Source: Eutrophocola sp963925675
GTDB lineage: Bacteria; Pseudomonadota; Gammaproteobacteria; Pseudomonadales; Pseudohongiellaceae
Length of the DNA: 64,000 nt
Assembly (NCBI GenBank): GCA_963925675.1
Contig: CAWUSW010000034.1
Span: forward strand, 1 to 64,000
Reading direction: 5' to 3'
Part shown: positions 35,841 to 44,891 of the stretch, piece after piece
How the letters are laid out: every line of letters starts with the position of its first letter
Position numbering within the stretch: the stretch's first letter is position 1
Notes under the pieces: generated by a model
Seen by the model: only the letters and a program-made list of their open reading frames with translations
Databases searched by the model: none
What the model was told of the DNA's origin: nothing
Program-made: the position numbers and the translations under genes

Positions 35841-37268
35841 TTACAGTAATTCTATCTCTCTAACATCGACAAAATGTCCATGTACTGCTGCTGCAGCGGC
35901 CATAGCCGGGCTCACCAGATGGGTTCTGCCCCCAAAGCCCTGACGGCCTTCAAAGTTGCGATTTGACGTCGAAGCGCAATGTTCACCTTCGCCCAACTGA
36001 TCCGCATTCATGGCCAGGCACATAGAACAACCAGGTTCCCGCCATTGCAGACCTGCTTCGATGAATATTTTGTCCAGTCCTTCCAGCTCTGCCTGTGCCT
36101 TGACAAGTCCAGAGCCCGGTACTACCAGAGCCTCCTTGATATTGTCAGCTACTTTACGGCCATTCACCACTGCCGCAGCGGCTCGTAGATCCTCAATACG
36201 GGAGTTTGTGCAAGAACCGATAAATACCCGGTCCAGCATGATATCTGTAATCGCTGTACCTGCCTCAAGGCCCATGTATTTCAAGGCTTGTTGGTAGTTA
36301 TTGCGTTTGCTTTCGTTAGTCAGGTCGGCAGGGTTTGGCACCTTGCCGGTGACCGGAGCTACCATTTCCGGTGATGTACCCCAGCTCACTTGTGGAACAA
36401 TTTCTGCGGCATCAAGATTAACCACAGCATCAAATTCAGCACCTTCATCACTAACCAGTCCGCGCCATGCAGCCTCTGCCTGGTTCCATAATTCACCCGT
36501 TGGTGCAAAGGGGCGTCCTTTCACATAGTCGATTGTCTTTTCATCTACTGCAACTATCCCTGCGCGAGCACCTGCCTCAATCGCCATATTGCAGACTGTC
36601 ATACGTCCTTCAACGGAAAGTGAGCGAATGGCATCGCCACCAAACTCGATAGTGTAGCCAGTACCGCCAGCGGTACCGATATGGCCAATAATGGCCAAAA
36701 CCACATCTTTTGCGGTAATACCTGGTTTCAACTGCCCATTAACACTCACCAGCATGTTCTTCGCTTTTTTCTGAACCAGGCATTGTGTCGCCAGAACATG
36801 CTCTACCTCGGAAGTCCCTATGCCATGTGCTAATGCACCCAATGCACCATGAGTAGAGGTATGGGAGTCGCCACAGACGATGGTCATGCCTGGCAGGGTT
36901 CTGCCCTGCTCCGGGCCTATAACGTGGACGATCCCGTGTCTAGGATCATCAATTTCAAACTCATCGATACCAAATTCATGACAATTGCTGTCCAGTGATT
37001 TCACCTGAATTTTTGATACCGGATCGATAATCCCTTCAACCCCTCTGGAGCGCTCCTCAGTAGTGGTGGGGACATTATGGTCAGGCGTAGCCATATTGGC
37101 ATCGGCACGCCGTGGGCGCCGGCCAGCAATACGCAAACCTTCAAAAGCCTGAGGTGAAGTGACTTCGTGGAGGAAATGCAGATCTATATAGATCAGGGAA
37201 GTGCCATTATCCTGATTTTTGACAAGATGAGATTCCCATAATTTATCGTATAAAGTTTTACCGGGCAT
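35841..37268 (-). CDS. leuC: 3-isopropylmalate dehydratase large subunit
   Basis: The 475-residue aconitase-fold enzyme carries a [4Fe-4S] cluster bound by three cysteines seen in FIGSCTNSRIEDL and GCSMCLAMN. DLHFLHEVTSPQAFEGL, DHNVPTT and GDSHTSTHGALGALAHGIGT are classic substrate-binding stretches. It precedes leuD in an operon. The 55-bp gap to aroC gives no room for a leader-peptide attenuator. Confidence 0.98.
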   Translation of the reverse strand: MPGKTLYDKLWESHLVKNQDNGTSLIYIDLHFLHEVTSPQAFEGLRIAGRRPRRADANMATPDHNVPTTTEERSRGVEGIIDPVSKIQVKSLDSNCHEFGIDEFEIDDPRHGIVHVIGPEQGRTLPGMTIVCGDSHTSTHGALGALAHGIGTSEVEHVLATQCLVQKKAKNMLVSVNGQLKPGITAKDVVLAIIGHIGTAGGTGYTIEFGGDAIRSLSVEGRMTVCNMAIEAGARAGIVAVDEKTIDYVKGRPFAPTGELWNQAEAAWRGLVSDEGAEFDAVVNLDAAEIVPQVSWGTSPEMVAPVTGKVPNPADLTNESKRNNYQQALKYMGLEAGTAITDIMLDRVFIGSCTNSRIEDLRAAAAVVNGRKVADNIKEALVVPGSGLVKAQAELEGLDKIFIEAGLQWREPGCSMCLAMNADQLGEGEHCASTSNRNFEGRQGFGGRTHLVSPAMAAAAAVHGHFVDVREIELL

Positions 37269-37323
37269 TTTATTTCTCTTAATTTACAGCATGTTACTGA
37301 TTATATTTAACTTAATTTCTTTT

Positions 37324-38421
37324 TTATCTCTGTGCTGGAATTCGTGGCGTTATTGAGTTTACCATGCCATTTTGCGCCCGCTGCCTGAGAAGATGATCCA
37401 TCAACACAATAGCCAGCATGGCTTCAGCGATTGGGGTTGCCCTGATGCCCACACAGGGGTCATGCCTGCCGGTGGTCACCACTTCTGCGGACTTACCGTG
37501 AATATCCACGGTTTCTCCAGGAATACGTATACTCGACGTAGGCTTGAGAGCGATATGCGCGATAATATCCTGGCCAGAACTGATGCCACCAAGCACACCG
37601 CCTGCATTATTGCTATGAAAGCCCTCTGGGCTGATCAAATCCCGATGAATGGAGCCTTTTTGTGCCACAGAATCAAATCCCGCGCCTATCTCCACACCCT
37701 TAACTGCATTGATACTCATTAATGCATGGGCCAGTTCGGCATCCAGACGATCAAACACTGGCTCTCCCAGCCCCGGCGGCACACCAGTGGCGACAACCGA
37801 TATTTTAGCGCCAATTGAATCGCCTTCTTTGCTGAGAGCCGCCATATACTCAGCCATTTCGTCCACTTTGGTCGGATCAGGGCAGAAAAATGGATTATTT
37901 CCAACTTCATTCCAGTCGATCAGCTCAGCCTTGATCGGCCCAAGCTGGGAAAGATACCCTCGCACCAGAATACCTTCACTATCCTGCAGGTATTTCTTGG
38001 CTATTGCACCGGCAGCAACACGCATGGCAGTTTCTCTGGCCGAAGAACGTCCGCCGCCTCGATAATCGCGAACGCCATACTTCTGTTGATAAGTGTAATC
38101 CGCATGAGCCGGCCGAAATAGATCCTTTATATTGCCGTAATCCTTGCTCTTCTGATCCTGATTTTCAATGATCATGCCAATTGGTGTACCCGTAGTCTTC
38201 CCTTCGAATACTCCGGAGAGGATCTTAACTTTGTCCTCTTCCTTACGCTGGGTAGTAAAACGGCTTGACCCTGGCTTGCGACGGTCAAGATCCGCCTGCA
38301 GATCTTCTTCGCACAGGGCCAACCCTGGCGGGCAGCCATCCACAATACAGCCAAGAGCTGGCCCATGACTTTCGCCAAAGGAGCTCACGGTAAATAACTT
38401 GCCTATAGAATTGCCTGACAT
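37324..38421 (-). CDS. aroC: Chorismate synthase
   Basis: The 365-residue FMN-dependent enzyme makes chorismate, the precursor of the aromatic amino acids and folate. MSGNSIGKLFTVSSFGESHGPALG, GRSSARETAMRVAAGAIAKKYL, GVEIGAGF and GRHDPCVGIRATPIAEAM are the family signatures. It supplies the trp and folate genes in this window. A GTTATAAT promoter-like -10 lies about 40 bp upstream. Confidence 0.98.
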   Translation of the reverse strand: MSGNSIGKLFTVSSFGESHGPALGCIVDGCPPGLALCEEDLQADLDRRKPGSSRFTTQRKEEDKVKILSGVFEGKTTGTPIGMIIENQDQKSKDYGNIKDLFRPAHADYTYQQKYGVRDYRGGGRSSARETAMRVAAGAIAKKYLQDSEGILVRGYLSQLGPIKAELIDWNEVGNNPFFCPDPTKVDEMAEYMAALSKEGDSIGAKISVVATGVPPGLGEPVFDRLDAELAHALMSINAVKGVEIGAGFDSVAQKGSIHRDLISPEGFHSNNAGGVLGGISSGQDIIAHIALKPTSSIRIPGETVDIHGKSAEVVTTGRHDPCVGIRATPIAEAMLAIVLMDHLLRQRAQNGMVNSITPRIPAQR

Positions 38422-38459
38422 GATTTTAAGATGAAAATTAGCTGATAAAAAAGGCGCGC

Positions 38460-38465
38460 ATTATA
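38460..38465 (-). promoter_or_regulatory. Candidate -10 element for aroC
   Basis: A perfect TATAAT on the reverse strand in GCGTTATAATGCGCGC, 39 bp before the aroC ATG. No good -35 was seen. It is nearly the same as the -10 context before ilvE. Confidence 0.45.
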
Positions 38466-38527
38466 ACGCATCAATTCCGGATATGTTACTGAAAAATCCA
38501 GTCAATCCGGTGATTTAGCCCACTTAT

Positions 38528-39421
38528 TTAATGCTTGTTTTGGAAATGCTCACGTAATTGTTTAGCGTTTATTGCAGCAACTCCTTCACCACCCTCTTCA
38601 AAATCAAGCCAGAGGAATGGTACCTGAGGCAATGCTTTTTCCAGATCCGGCCAGGTATAGCCGGTTTCGAGGATTAATAGCCCTTTGTCACGTAAATGAG
38701 AGCCTGTTTCCTTAAGTATCTGCACAGGGATACCCAGACCTTGCTGCTCGCTTACCAGTCCAAGTGCAGGCTCTGCATGGTATTCGTGGGGCAAAGCCAG
38801 ATATTCATCCCGAGGTACATAGGGAGGATTGGATACGATCAGATCAAAATTTTCTGTAATTTGCTGATAAAGATCACTGTGCCGGACTGACACTCTTTCT
38901 TCCAGGCCAAAGCGCTTTATATTAATTTCCGCCACAGCCAGAGCTTCTGTCGATATATCTGCCAATATTACCCTACTATCGGGAAATGCCAGGGCACAGG
39001 CCAGGCCTATACAGCCACTGCCACAGCAAAGATCAAGAATAGTCTCAGGGACTTCCTTCAGAAGAGGCTCAAAACTATGATTTATCAGTTCAGCAATGGG
39101 TGATCTGGGGACCAGAACGCGCTCATCAACATAAAAACAGTAGCCGGCAAACCAGGCTTCCTGCAACAGGTAGGCCAGTGGCACCTTACCACTGATGCGT
39201 TTAGCCAGCAGCTCATTAATTCTGTTCATCTGGGGCGCCGTAATGCACGTTTGCCCAGTGATCTTTTCTACGCCATCAGCCGTAAGTACAGAGGTGAGAA
39301 GCCATTGCGCTTCCGACCAGGAATTGTCAGTGCCATGTCCGTAATAAAGGTCATGTGACGATAATTCATACTCAATCTGCTTGATACAATCATTGACGTT
39401 CATTGGTAGTGCGTTTTTCAC
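38528..39421 (-). CDS. prmB: Ribosomal protein uL3 N5-glutamine methyltransferase
   Basis: The 297-residue protein is a class I SAM methyltransferase with DLCCGSGCIGLACA (motif I) and the glutamine-methylating signature DLIVSNPPYVPRDEY. The N-terminal helical domain with RISGKVPLAYLLQEAWFAG and YVDERVLVPRSPIAELI is specific to PrmB/HemK, and the length plus pairing with aroC (as in E. coli) favours PrmB. The frame starts at a GTG (39421); an ATG at 39403 is an equally possible start. Confidence 0.93.
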   Translation of the reverse strand: MKNALPMNVNDCIKQIEYELSSHDLYYGHGTDNSWSEAQWLLTSVLTADGVEKITGQTCITAPQMNRINELLAKRISGKVPLAYLLQEAWFAGYCFYVDERVLVPRSPIAELINHSFEPLLKEVPETILDLCCGSGCIGLACALAFPDSRVILADISTEALAVAEINIKRFGLEERVSVRHSDLYQQITENFDLIVSNPPYVPRDEYLALPHEYHAEPALGLVSEQQGLGIPVQILKETGSHLRDKGLLILETGYTWPDLEKALPQVPFLWLDFEEGGEGVAAINAKQLREHFQNKH

Positions 39422-39546
39422 AGATTGACTTTACCCGCTAATAAGAATCGCGTAGGGTGCGCAGTTTACTCGTAATCGGTGGCCAGAAACAGCGAAACAG
39501 CCACTACTGAAGAACTATTAAAACAACAGGAAATAGCGAAATCCCT

Positions 39547-40101
39547 ATGCAAGACAAGACCTTAGAGAAGGCCTATGCCTCTATCATTGAATCTGTTGGC
39601 GAAGACCTGGACCGACCTGGTCTCAAAGACACTCCTTCCAGAGCGGCCAAGGCTATGCAGTTTTTGACCCAGGGATATAACCAGGACATTAACGAAATAG
39701 TGAATAACGCCCTCTTCCCCACCACCTCCAATGAAATGGTGATTGTGAAGAATATTGAGCTTTATTCTCTCTGTGAACATCACCTGCTGCCTTTTATCGG
39801 CAAATGCCATGTGGCCTACTTACCCTGTGATACAGTGCTTGGGCTATCCAAAGTCGCCAGGATAGTAGATGTCTTCGCGCGCCGCTTGCAAATCCAGGAA
39901 CACCTAACCCAGCAGATTGCAGAAACTATTCTGGAAATCACCAATGCCCGTGGCGTCGGAGTGATAATCGAATCCCAGCATATGTGCATGATGATGCGTG
40001 GCGTAGAAAAACAGAATTCAGTGATGACAACCTCCTGCATGCTCGGCGCATTCAGGGATAAACAGGGTACTCGCTCAGAATTTCTTTCTCTGATCAGCTA
40101 G
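39547..40101 (+). CDS. folE: GTP cyclohydrolase I
   Basis: The 184-residue enzyme converts GTP to dihydroneopterin triphosphate, the first folate step. Zinc ligands are seen in SLCEHHLLPFIGKCHVAY and SQHMCMMMRG; VVIKNIE-like (MVIVKNIELYS) and DTPSRAAKAM support the family. The length is that of the compact bacterial form. It is divergent from prmB and converges on the next gene, overlapping it by 8 bp. Confidence 0.97.
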   Translation: MQDKTLEKAYASIIESVGEDLDRPGLKDTPSRAAKAMQFLTQGYNQDINEIVNNALFPTTSNEMVIVKNIELYSLCEHHLLPFIGKCHVAYLPCDTVLGLSKVARIVDVFARRLQIQEHLTQQIAETILEITNARGVGVIIESQHMCMMMRGVEKQNSVMTTSCMLGAFRDKQGTRSEFLSLIS

Positions 40102-40954
40102 CTGGGTCTGGGTCTGCATCCAGAAACGGCCTAATCCTTCGAGCAATCAGGTCTATGTCACCATCAAGATGTTGATGGTGACCACCGGATAAAGCCTCAA
40201 CCTGTATATTCCCAACCATCGCAATGCGTTTGTCGATAGCGTCTTTTCCTAGAACAGCTTGCTGTGAAGTGACTAAAAGAACCGGGCAGGATGTCGCCTC
40301 TAAAAATGGGCGCACCTGATCGTCGCTCATACTAAGCAAACTTTTACGGGTCAAACGCTGGTCATGTTGCCAGTAATAACCACTAGCTGACTCACCAATA
40401 CCACGAATCCCCAATAAGCTTGCAGCTTCAAGGTCAAGCCCTTTTCTTGCCCGGGCAGCTATGGCGTCTTCACGACTGCTATAAAACCCGGGTTTACGAA
40501 GCACTTTTTTAAAACGCTGTTTGAGTGCTGTACGCATTTGTTCCAATGCTTTATCAGCAGGAGTAGTAATTGTCCCAATGACATCAAGCAGAATCAGCTT
40601 CCTGATTCTTTCCGGGAAAAGAGCAGCCAACAAGTTTGCAATCCCTCCGCCCATGGAGTGTCCAATCAGATAGAAATGATCCAGACCCATCGCATCAGCC
40701 AATGCCATGACGTCTGCACAATAACTCCAGATGCTATAGTCAGCAGCTTTGCCTCTATGCTCGGACAATCCATGCCCGGGCAGGTCAGGGACTATCCAGT
40801 AATAGTCGGGAAAATGCGGGATTAATTTATCAAATGTTGCGGCATTATCTTGCCAGCCGTGCAGCGCAAGTATTGCCGGCTTGGCAGAATCGCCCCAGGT
40901 TTTTACTGCAAGGCTGAGTTCACCCGTGCTGACAGTTCTGTCAATGATTTGCAT
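40094..40954 (-). CDS. Alpha/beta-hydrolase
   Basis: The 286-residue protein has the alpha/beta-hydrolase fold: ALHGWQDNAATFDKL (oxyanion region), the nucleophile Ser in YLIGHSMGGGIANLL, and a late catalytic His in ALSGGHHQHLDGD. The lid region contains REDAIAARARKG, seen in esterase-like members. Substrate is not predictable from sequence. It overlaps the 3' end of folE on the opposite strand by 8 bp. Confidence 0.9.
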   Translation of the reverse strand: MQIIDRTVSTGELSLAVKTWGDSAKPAILALHGWQDNAATFDKLIPHFPDYYWIVPDLPGHGLSEHRGKAADYSIWSYCADVMALADAMGLDHFYLIGHSMGGGIANLLAALFPERIRKLILLDVIGTITTPADKALEQMRTALKQRFKKVLRKPGFYSSREDAIAARARKGLDLEAASLLGIRGIGESASGYYWQHDQRLTRKSLLSMSDDQVRPFLEATSCPVLLVTSQQAVLGKDAIDKRIAMVGNIQVEALSGGHHQHLDGDIDLIARRIRPFLDADPDPAS

Positions 40955-40972
40955 AACTTTTCCTGGCTGGAA

Positions 40973-41458
40973 TCAGGAGGATAGCGCTTTTGCAGTATCA
41001 GGTGTGAGAATGAATGGACAGGTTCCCATACCTAGTCCCACAATATCCAGTGCGACACAGGCCAGGTTTCCTGTTTCAAGAATCAGCAGGTCATCAACAT
41101 TGCCATTTGTTAACAGTGCAAGCAATTCCGAAAGAATTGGGTTATGGCTCACCAGAAGAATATTTTCATCAGTACTATTACCCAAAAACTCAATCGCCTG
41201 AGCCGCCCGTTGATTGGGACTCAACAAGCCTACTGTGACAGGCTCGGGAGGATCAAAGATCAGTGATAAAAAGGTTTTGGCAGTTTGTTGTGCCCGGAGT
41301 GAAGGACTGACAAAACAGCGATCAATTTTAAGGTTCCGTGATGCAAACTGTCTTGCCACACTGGCAATTTCTTCATGGCCTGCTTCAGTGAGCTGTCTGC
41401 CGTCATTAGACGTCGCGCTGGGTTCGGCATCTCCATGCCGCAACAAAAATAAATTCAT
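40973..41458 (-). CDS. sixA: SixA-type phosphohistidine phosphatase
   Basis: The 161-residue protein has the histidine-phosphatase RHG motif in MNLFLLRHGDAEPSA, RAQQTAKTF with the second Arg, and VSHNPILSELLALL with the second catalytic His. This short domain is the SixA group, which in E. coli dephosphorylates phosphohistidine on phosphotransfer proteins. The neighbours gpsA and DUF4389 recur next to sixA in pseudomonad-like genomes. Confidence 0.92.
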   Translation of the reverse strand: MNLFLLRHGDAEPSATSNDGRQLTEAGHEEIASVARQFASRNLKIDRCFVSPSLRAQQTAKTFLSLIFDPPEPVTVGLLSPNQRAAQAIEFLGNSTDENILLVSHNPILSELLALLTNGNVDDLLILETGNLACVALDIVGLGMGTCPFILTPDTAKALSS

Positions 41459-41497
41459 ACTTCAAACTTCGTTTATTGGATAAATCAAATTTACTAA

Positions 41498-42001
41498 TTA
41501 AGCTGGATCTTTCCGATCATCATCAGATTCATTTTGGTGTGATTCATCACCACTTGCTTGTGATTCATCACCACTTGCTTGTGACTCATCTGCCGCATTG
41601 TCCGTCGAATTTTCAGTAAAGCTGATATCAGAAAAAACGTCGTTAGTGGATTGTTGATCCTTTCTCGCTGCTGATTTTTGTGCACTACTGGAATCGTTAA
41701 ACTGATCATCCAGATTGTCGTCATCATCTACAATAAATGGCCAGGGCTTTTCGTCATTTACATACAGCAGATAATCCAGCGCGCTATGAAAATAGGCGGA
41801 AAGCCTGGCGCCGAATTCACGCAAATTCCTGTTATCCGTCCCGGTAATAAGCGCAATTATGACCTGACACACGATAATTATCGGAATGACAAATAATAAC
41901 ACCCAGCAAGCCACTGCATAAAAAACCATATACAGTATGCGCACCCATTGCGAAGGGGAAAGTATATTCTTTTTTACTTCGTCTACTCTGTCATCACTCA
42001 T
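41498..42001 (-). CDS. DUF4389 membrane protein with acidic repeat tail
   Basis: The 167-residue protein has a DUF4389 domain: a hydrophobic stretch near 22-55 (ILYMVFYAVACWVLLFVIPI and on) and RNLREFGARLSAYFHSALDYL. A cytoplasmic tail rich in Asp, Ser and Glu contains a tandem ESQASGD repeat encoded by a 21-bp duplication (41539-41580). Function unknown. It sits between gpsA and sixA, its usual place. Confidence 0.88.
   Translation of the reverse strand: MSDDRVDEVKKNILSPSQWVRILYMVFYAVACWVLLFVIPIIIVCQVIIALITGTDNRNLREFGARLSAYFHSALDYLLYVNDEKPWPFIVDDDDNLDDQFNDSSSAQKSAARKDQQSTNDVFSDISFTENSTDNAADESQASGDESQASGDESHQNESDDDRKDPA
41539..41590. repeat. 21-bp tandem repeat within the DUF4389 gene
   Basis: Two exact 21-bp copies (41539-41559, 41560-41580) plus a partial third copy (41581-41590) in frame, encoding ESQASGD repeats. 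Copy-number slippage would change the acidic tail length by 7 residues. Confidence 0.9.
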
Positions 42002-42034
42002 TGGAATTCCTCACGGCAACGCTTTTAGGAAAAT

Positions 42035-43063
42035 TCATTTTGTCTGCATCCTGCCGGCCGCAAACTCAACATCCAGTCCCTGCTCTTCCAGCATTAAGGA
42101 GCTTATTATATGGTCAACGGTTTGATTGTTGTACATAATTTCATAAAGTCCATTCACCAGAGGCATCTTCACCCCCAATTCATCCGCTTTATCCTTCACC
42201 TGTTTCAGGGTATTAATGCCTTCAGCTACCTGATCCATCTCGCTGATTACCAGATCTATATCCTTACCTTCACCCAGGGCCTTGCCCACGCGAAAGTTTC
42301 TGGATAATGGCGAAGAACAAGTGACAATCAGATCGCCTACGCCGGACAAGCCCAAAAAGGTCATCGGATCGGCACCCAATTCAACACCAAAGCGAGCCAT
42401 TTCAGTAAGACTTCGTGTCACCAGCATTGCGTTGGTGTTGTGCCCCATTCCCATGGCTTCAGCCAGGCCGGCAATAATCGCATATATATTCTTTAGCGAT
42501 CCGCCAAGCTCCACTCCGAGCATATCCGCATTGGAATACACCCGGAAGTTGTCAGAATGCAAAACTTCCTGAACCGATTTGACGACCTCTGGGTCAATGC
42601 TGGCCACTACCGCACCGGTAGGACTGTTAACCGCAATTTCCTTGGCCAGGTTCGGGCCACTAAGAACTGCGATCTGCTTGTTATCGGTTTCCTCTGCGAG
42701 AATCTGGCTCATCAGGGCAAAGGTTTTAGCCTCTATTCCTTTTGTCAGGCTCACCAGTATGACGTCCTTGTGGATCAGAGGCTGCATCTGTTGTACGACA
42801 TTCCTGAAGCTACTGCTGGGGACTGCGACAAAGATCAGGTCAACATCTTTTACTGCTGCTTCCAGATCGTCAGTGGCCACCACATCCTCATGGATTTTAT
42901 AGCCGGGCAAATAATTAATGTTTTCATGTGATTTGTTAAGTGAAACCACCTGCTCCTTGTCCCGCATCCAGAGCAAGGTTTTATGGTTGTTATGGGCAAT
43001 GATGTTGGCAACCACGGTTCCGAAACTACCGCCGCCGAGGACAGCTACATTTTTAACTGGCAT
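42035..43063 (-). CDS. gpsA: Glycerol-3-phosphate dehydrogenase [NAD(P)+]
   Basis: The 342-residue enzyme reduces dihydroxyacetone phosphate to glycerol 3-phosphate for phospholipids. VAVLGGGSFGTVVANI is the Rossmann loop. SLTKGIE, LSGPNLAKEIA, ELGGSLKNIYAIIAGLAEAMGMG and GVGDLIVTC are family signatures. The C-terminal region is typical. It is divergent from cysE, with a 224-bp gap in which no gene is seen. Confidence 0.97.
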   Translation of the reverse strand: MPVKNVAVLGGGSFGTVVANIIAHNNHKTLLWMRDKEQVVSLNKSHENINYLPGYKIHEDVVATDDLEAAVKDVDLIFVAVPSSSFRNVVQQMQPLIHKDVILVSLTKGIEAKTFALMSQILAEETDNKQIAVLSGPNLAKEIAVNSPTGAVVASIDPEVVKSVQEVLHSDNFRVYSNADMLGVELGGSLKNIYAIIAGLAEAMGMGHNTNAMLVTRSLTEMARFGVELGADPMTFLGLSGVGDLIVTCSSPLSRNFRVGKALGEGKDIDLVISEMDQVAEGINTLKQVKDKADELGVKMPLVNGLYEIMYNNQTVDHIISSLMLEEQGLDVEFAAGRMQTK

Positions 43064-43287
43064 AAATTAGTCTCTGTTTGCTGTGCGATTTTTGCGTCAC
43101 TTTTATTATTGTATTCCATGCGGCACAGCCAATGGGCACTGTCTGCAAATAGCCTGATTTTATGCGCGGAAAGATAACAGCTATACCCGGGCAACTCCAG
43201 CACCAGCAAGACGCTTTACTTCAGAGCATTGATAGGCTCTGGGACATACTATAGAATCGCAGGCCTTCAGAAACGTGTGGTAATGTC

Positions 43288-44070
43288 ATGGACAATGAGC
43301 TCTGGGCAACAATCAAAAAAGAGATCACTGAACTACTTTTACAAGAGCCTGATCTTGGTAATTATCTCAGCAAACGCATTCTCGCACATGAGGATCTTGC
43401 CTCTGCCATAAGCGCCCTGTTATCCGGAAAACTTGCCGCCGAGGACATGCCGGCACAAACCCTGAAAGCGGTCTTTGATGAAGCCTTGCGTACTGACCTG
43501 TCAATAATTGAAACAACCACTAAAGATTTGCTCGCCATCAGAGAACGAGACCCGGCGGTAAAGTGCTACTCTACCGCTATCCTGTATTTCAAAGGGTTCC
43601 AGGCCTTGCAGGCTTACCGGGTTGGCCATTGGTTATGGCAACAGGATCGCAAGGGCATGGCGCTTTACCTGCAAAGTCGTATTTCCGAGATCTTTGGCGT
43701 AGACATACATCCTGCCGCCCGCATTGGTCACGGTATTCTTCTTGATCATGCTACCGGTATCGTTATTGGTGAGACCAGTGTACTGGAGGATAATATTTCT
43801 ATTCTCCAGGGTGTGACGCTGGGGGGAACAGGGAAAGATTCAGGCGATCGTCACCCGAAAATAAAAGCCGGCGTACTCATTGGGGCCGGCTCCAATGTAT
43901 TGGGGAATGTCGTCGTTGGTGAAGGTGCCTGGATTGGTGCCGGCTCTGTGGTTCTGGAGGATGTCGAAGCTCACACCACTGTTGTGGGTGTCCCTGCCAA
44001 GGTAGTTGGCAGACCACGAGCTGATCAACCTGCCCTGGAAATGGAACACTATCTCAGCGACAAGAACTGA
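43288..44070 (+). CDS. cysE: Serine O-acetyltransferase
   Basis: The 260-residue enzyme makes O-acetylserine for cysteine synthesis. An N-terminal helical domain (ELWATIKKEITELLLQEP) is followed by AYRVGHWLW, IHPAARIGHGILLDHATGIVIGE (hexapeptide beta-helix), GVTLGGTGKDSGDRHPKI and GAGSNVLGNVVVGEGA. The catalytic His of HPAARIGHG and DHATG are visible. The C-terminal tail ends HYLSDKN rather than in Ile, which may weaken binding to CysK. The next gene starts 2 bp after its stop. Confidence 0.96.
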   Translation: MDNELWATIKKEITELLLQEPDLGNYLSKRILAHEDLASAISALLSGKLAAEDMPAQTLKAVFDEALRTDLSIIETTTKDLLAIRERDPAVKCYSTAILYFKGFQALQAYRVGHWLWQQDRKGMALYLQSRISEIFGVDIHPAARIGHGILLDHATGIVIGETSVLEDNISILQGVTLGGTGKDSGDRHPKIKAGVLIGAGSNVLGNVVVGEGAWIGAGSVVLEDVEAHTTVVGVPAKVVGRPRADQPALEMEHYLSDKN

Positions 44071-44072
44071 TT

Positions 44073-44816
44073 TTGAGCGAATCTGTCTTTGTCTTACTAC
44101 ACGGGGCCTGGCATTGTGCGTCCTGCTGGGATCCGCTAATCCCCTATCTGAATGCCATGAACCATGAAGTCTTGTGTCCGGATCTTCCCGGTCACGGTGA
44201 AAATCAGGCTGAACCGGGCAAAATCACCCTGAATAAATACACTGAATATATAACACAATATATTGATAATATTGAGAAAAATGTAATTCTTGTGGGCCAC
44301 AGCATGAGCGGTATGGTGATTTCCCAGGTTGCTGAAAGCACTCCCTCTAAAATTGGCCGATTAGTATATTTAAGCGCCTATCTCCCGGTTACCGGGCAAA
44401 GCCTGTTTGATCTGATTAGCGTAAACAGTGCTGCAGACAAGCCAGCACTAATAGAAAGTGCCATGCATATGTCGGAGGATAAACGAAGCTGCACCATCGC
44501 CCCTGAGGACATAGCTCGCCTGTTCTACAACCGATGCCCGGAAAGTGAACGTAAACATATCCCGACTGCACTGCCGGTTCAGGCTACCCTGCCTTTATCA
44601 GGCAAAGTTACTTTGACACAGAGCCGTTTTGGGCAGATTCCAAAAACCTATATTTGTGCCCTGGATGACCAGGTAATTCCTGTCAATCACCAGCGCCACA
44701 TGATGAAACAACAAGCCTGTGATGAAATGGTCCAGCTGGATACCGATCATAGCCCCTTCCTGTCCTCTCCCGAGCTACTGGCATCAATACTACACTCCAT
44801 CAGCATTCCTGCATGA
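44073..44816 (+). CDS. Alpha/beta-hydrolase (salicylate esterase/hydroxynitrile lyase-like)
   Basis: The 247-residue protein has VFVLLHGAWHCASCWDPLIPYL, the nucleophile Ser in VILVGHSMSGMVISQV, and an acid/His pair near CALDDQVIP and DTDHSPFLSSPELL. The HGAWH and DHSPFLSxPxxL motifs are shared with plant methylesterase/hydroxynitrile lyase-like bacterial proteins, so an esterase is likely; substrate unknown. The start is TTG at 44073, 2 bp after the cysE stop, and no ATG is near, so it is probably co-translated with cysE. Confidence 0.9.
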   Translation: MSESVFVLLHGAWHCASCWDPLIPYLNAMNHEVLCPDLPGHGENQAEPGKITLNKYTEYITQYIDNIEKNVILVGHSMSGMVISQVAESTPSKIGRLVYLSAYLPVTGQSLFDLISVNSAADKPALIESAMHMSEDKRSCTIAPEDIARLFYNRCPESERKHIPTALPVQATLPLSGKVTLTQSRFGQIPKTYICALDDQVIPVNHQRHMMKQQACDEMVQLDTDHSPFLSSPELLASILHSISIPA

Positions 44817-44856
44817 ATCTGCATTTCCCGACCAGGTAGTCATCTGCAAATCTACA

Positions 44857-44885
44857 AAAAAAACCGCTTTAAAACGGGCTTTTTA
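44857..44885. terminator. Possible weak terminator between convergent genes
   Basis: An A-run, CCG (44864-44866), an AT-rich loop, CGG and a short T-run lie in the 75-bp gap between the hydrolase and VOC genes. The stem is short and imperfect, so this is tentative. Confidence 0.3.
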
Positions 44886-44891
44886 CGGTTC

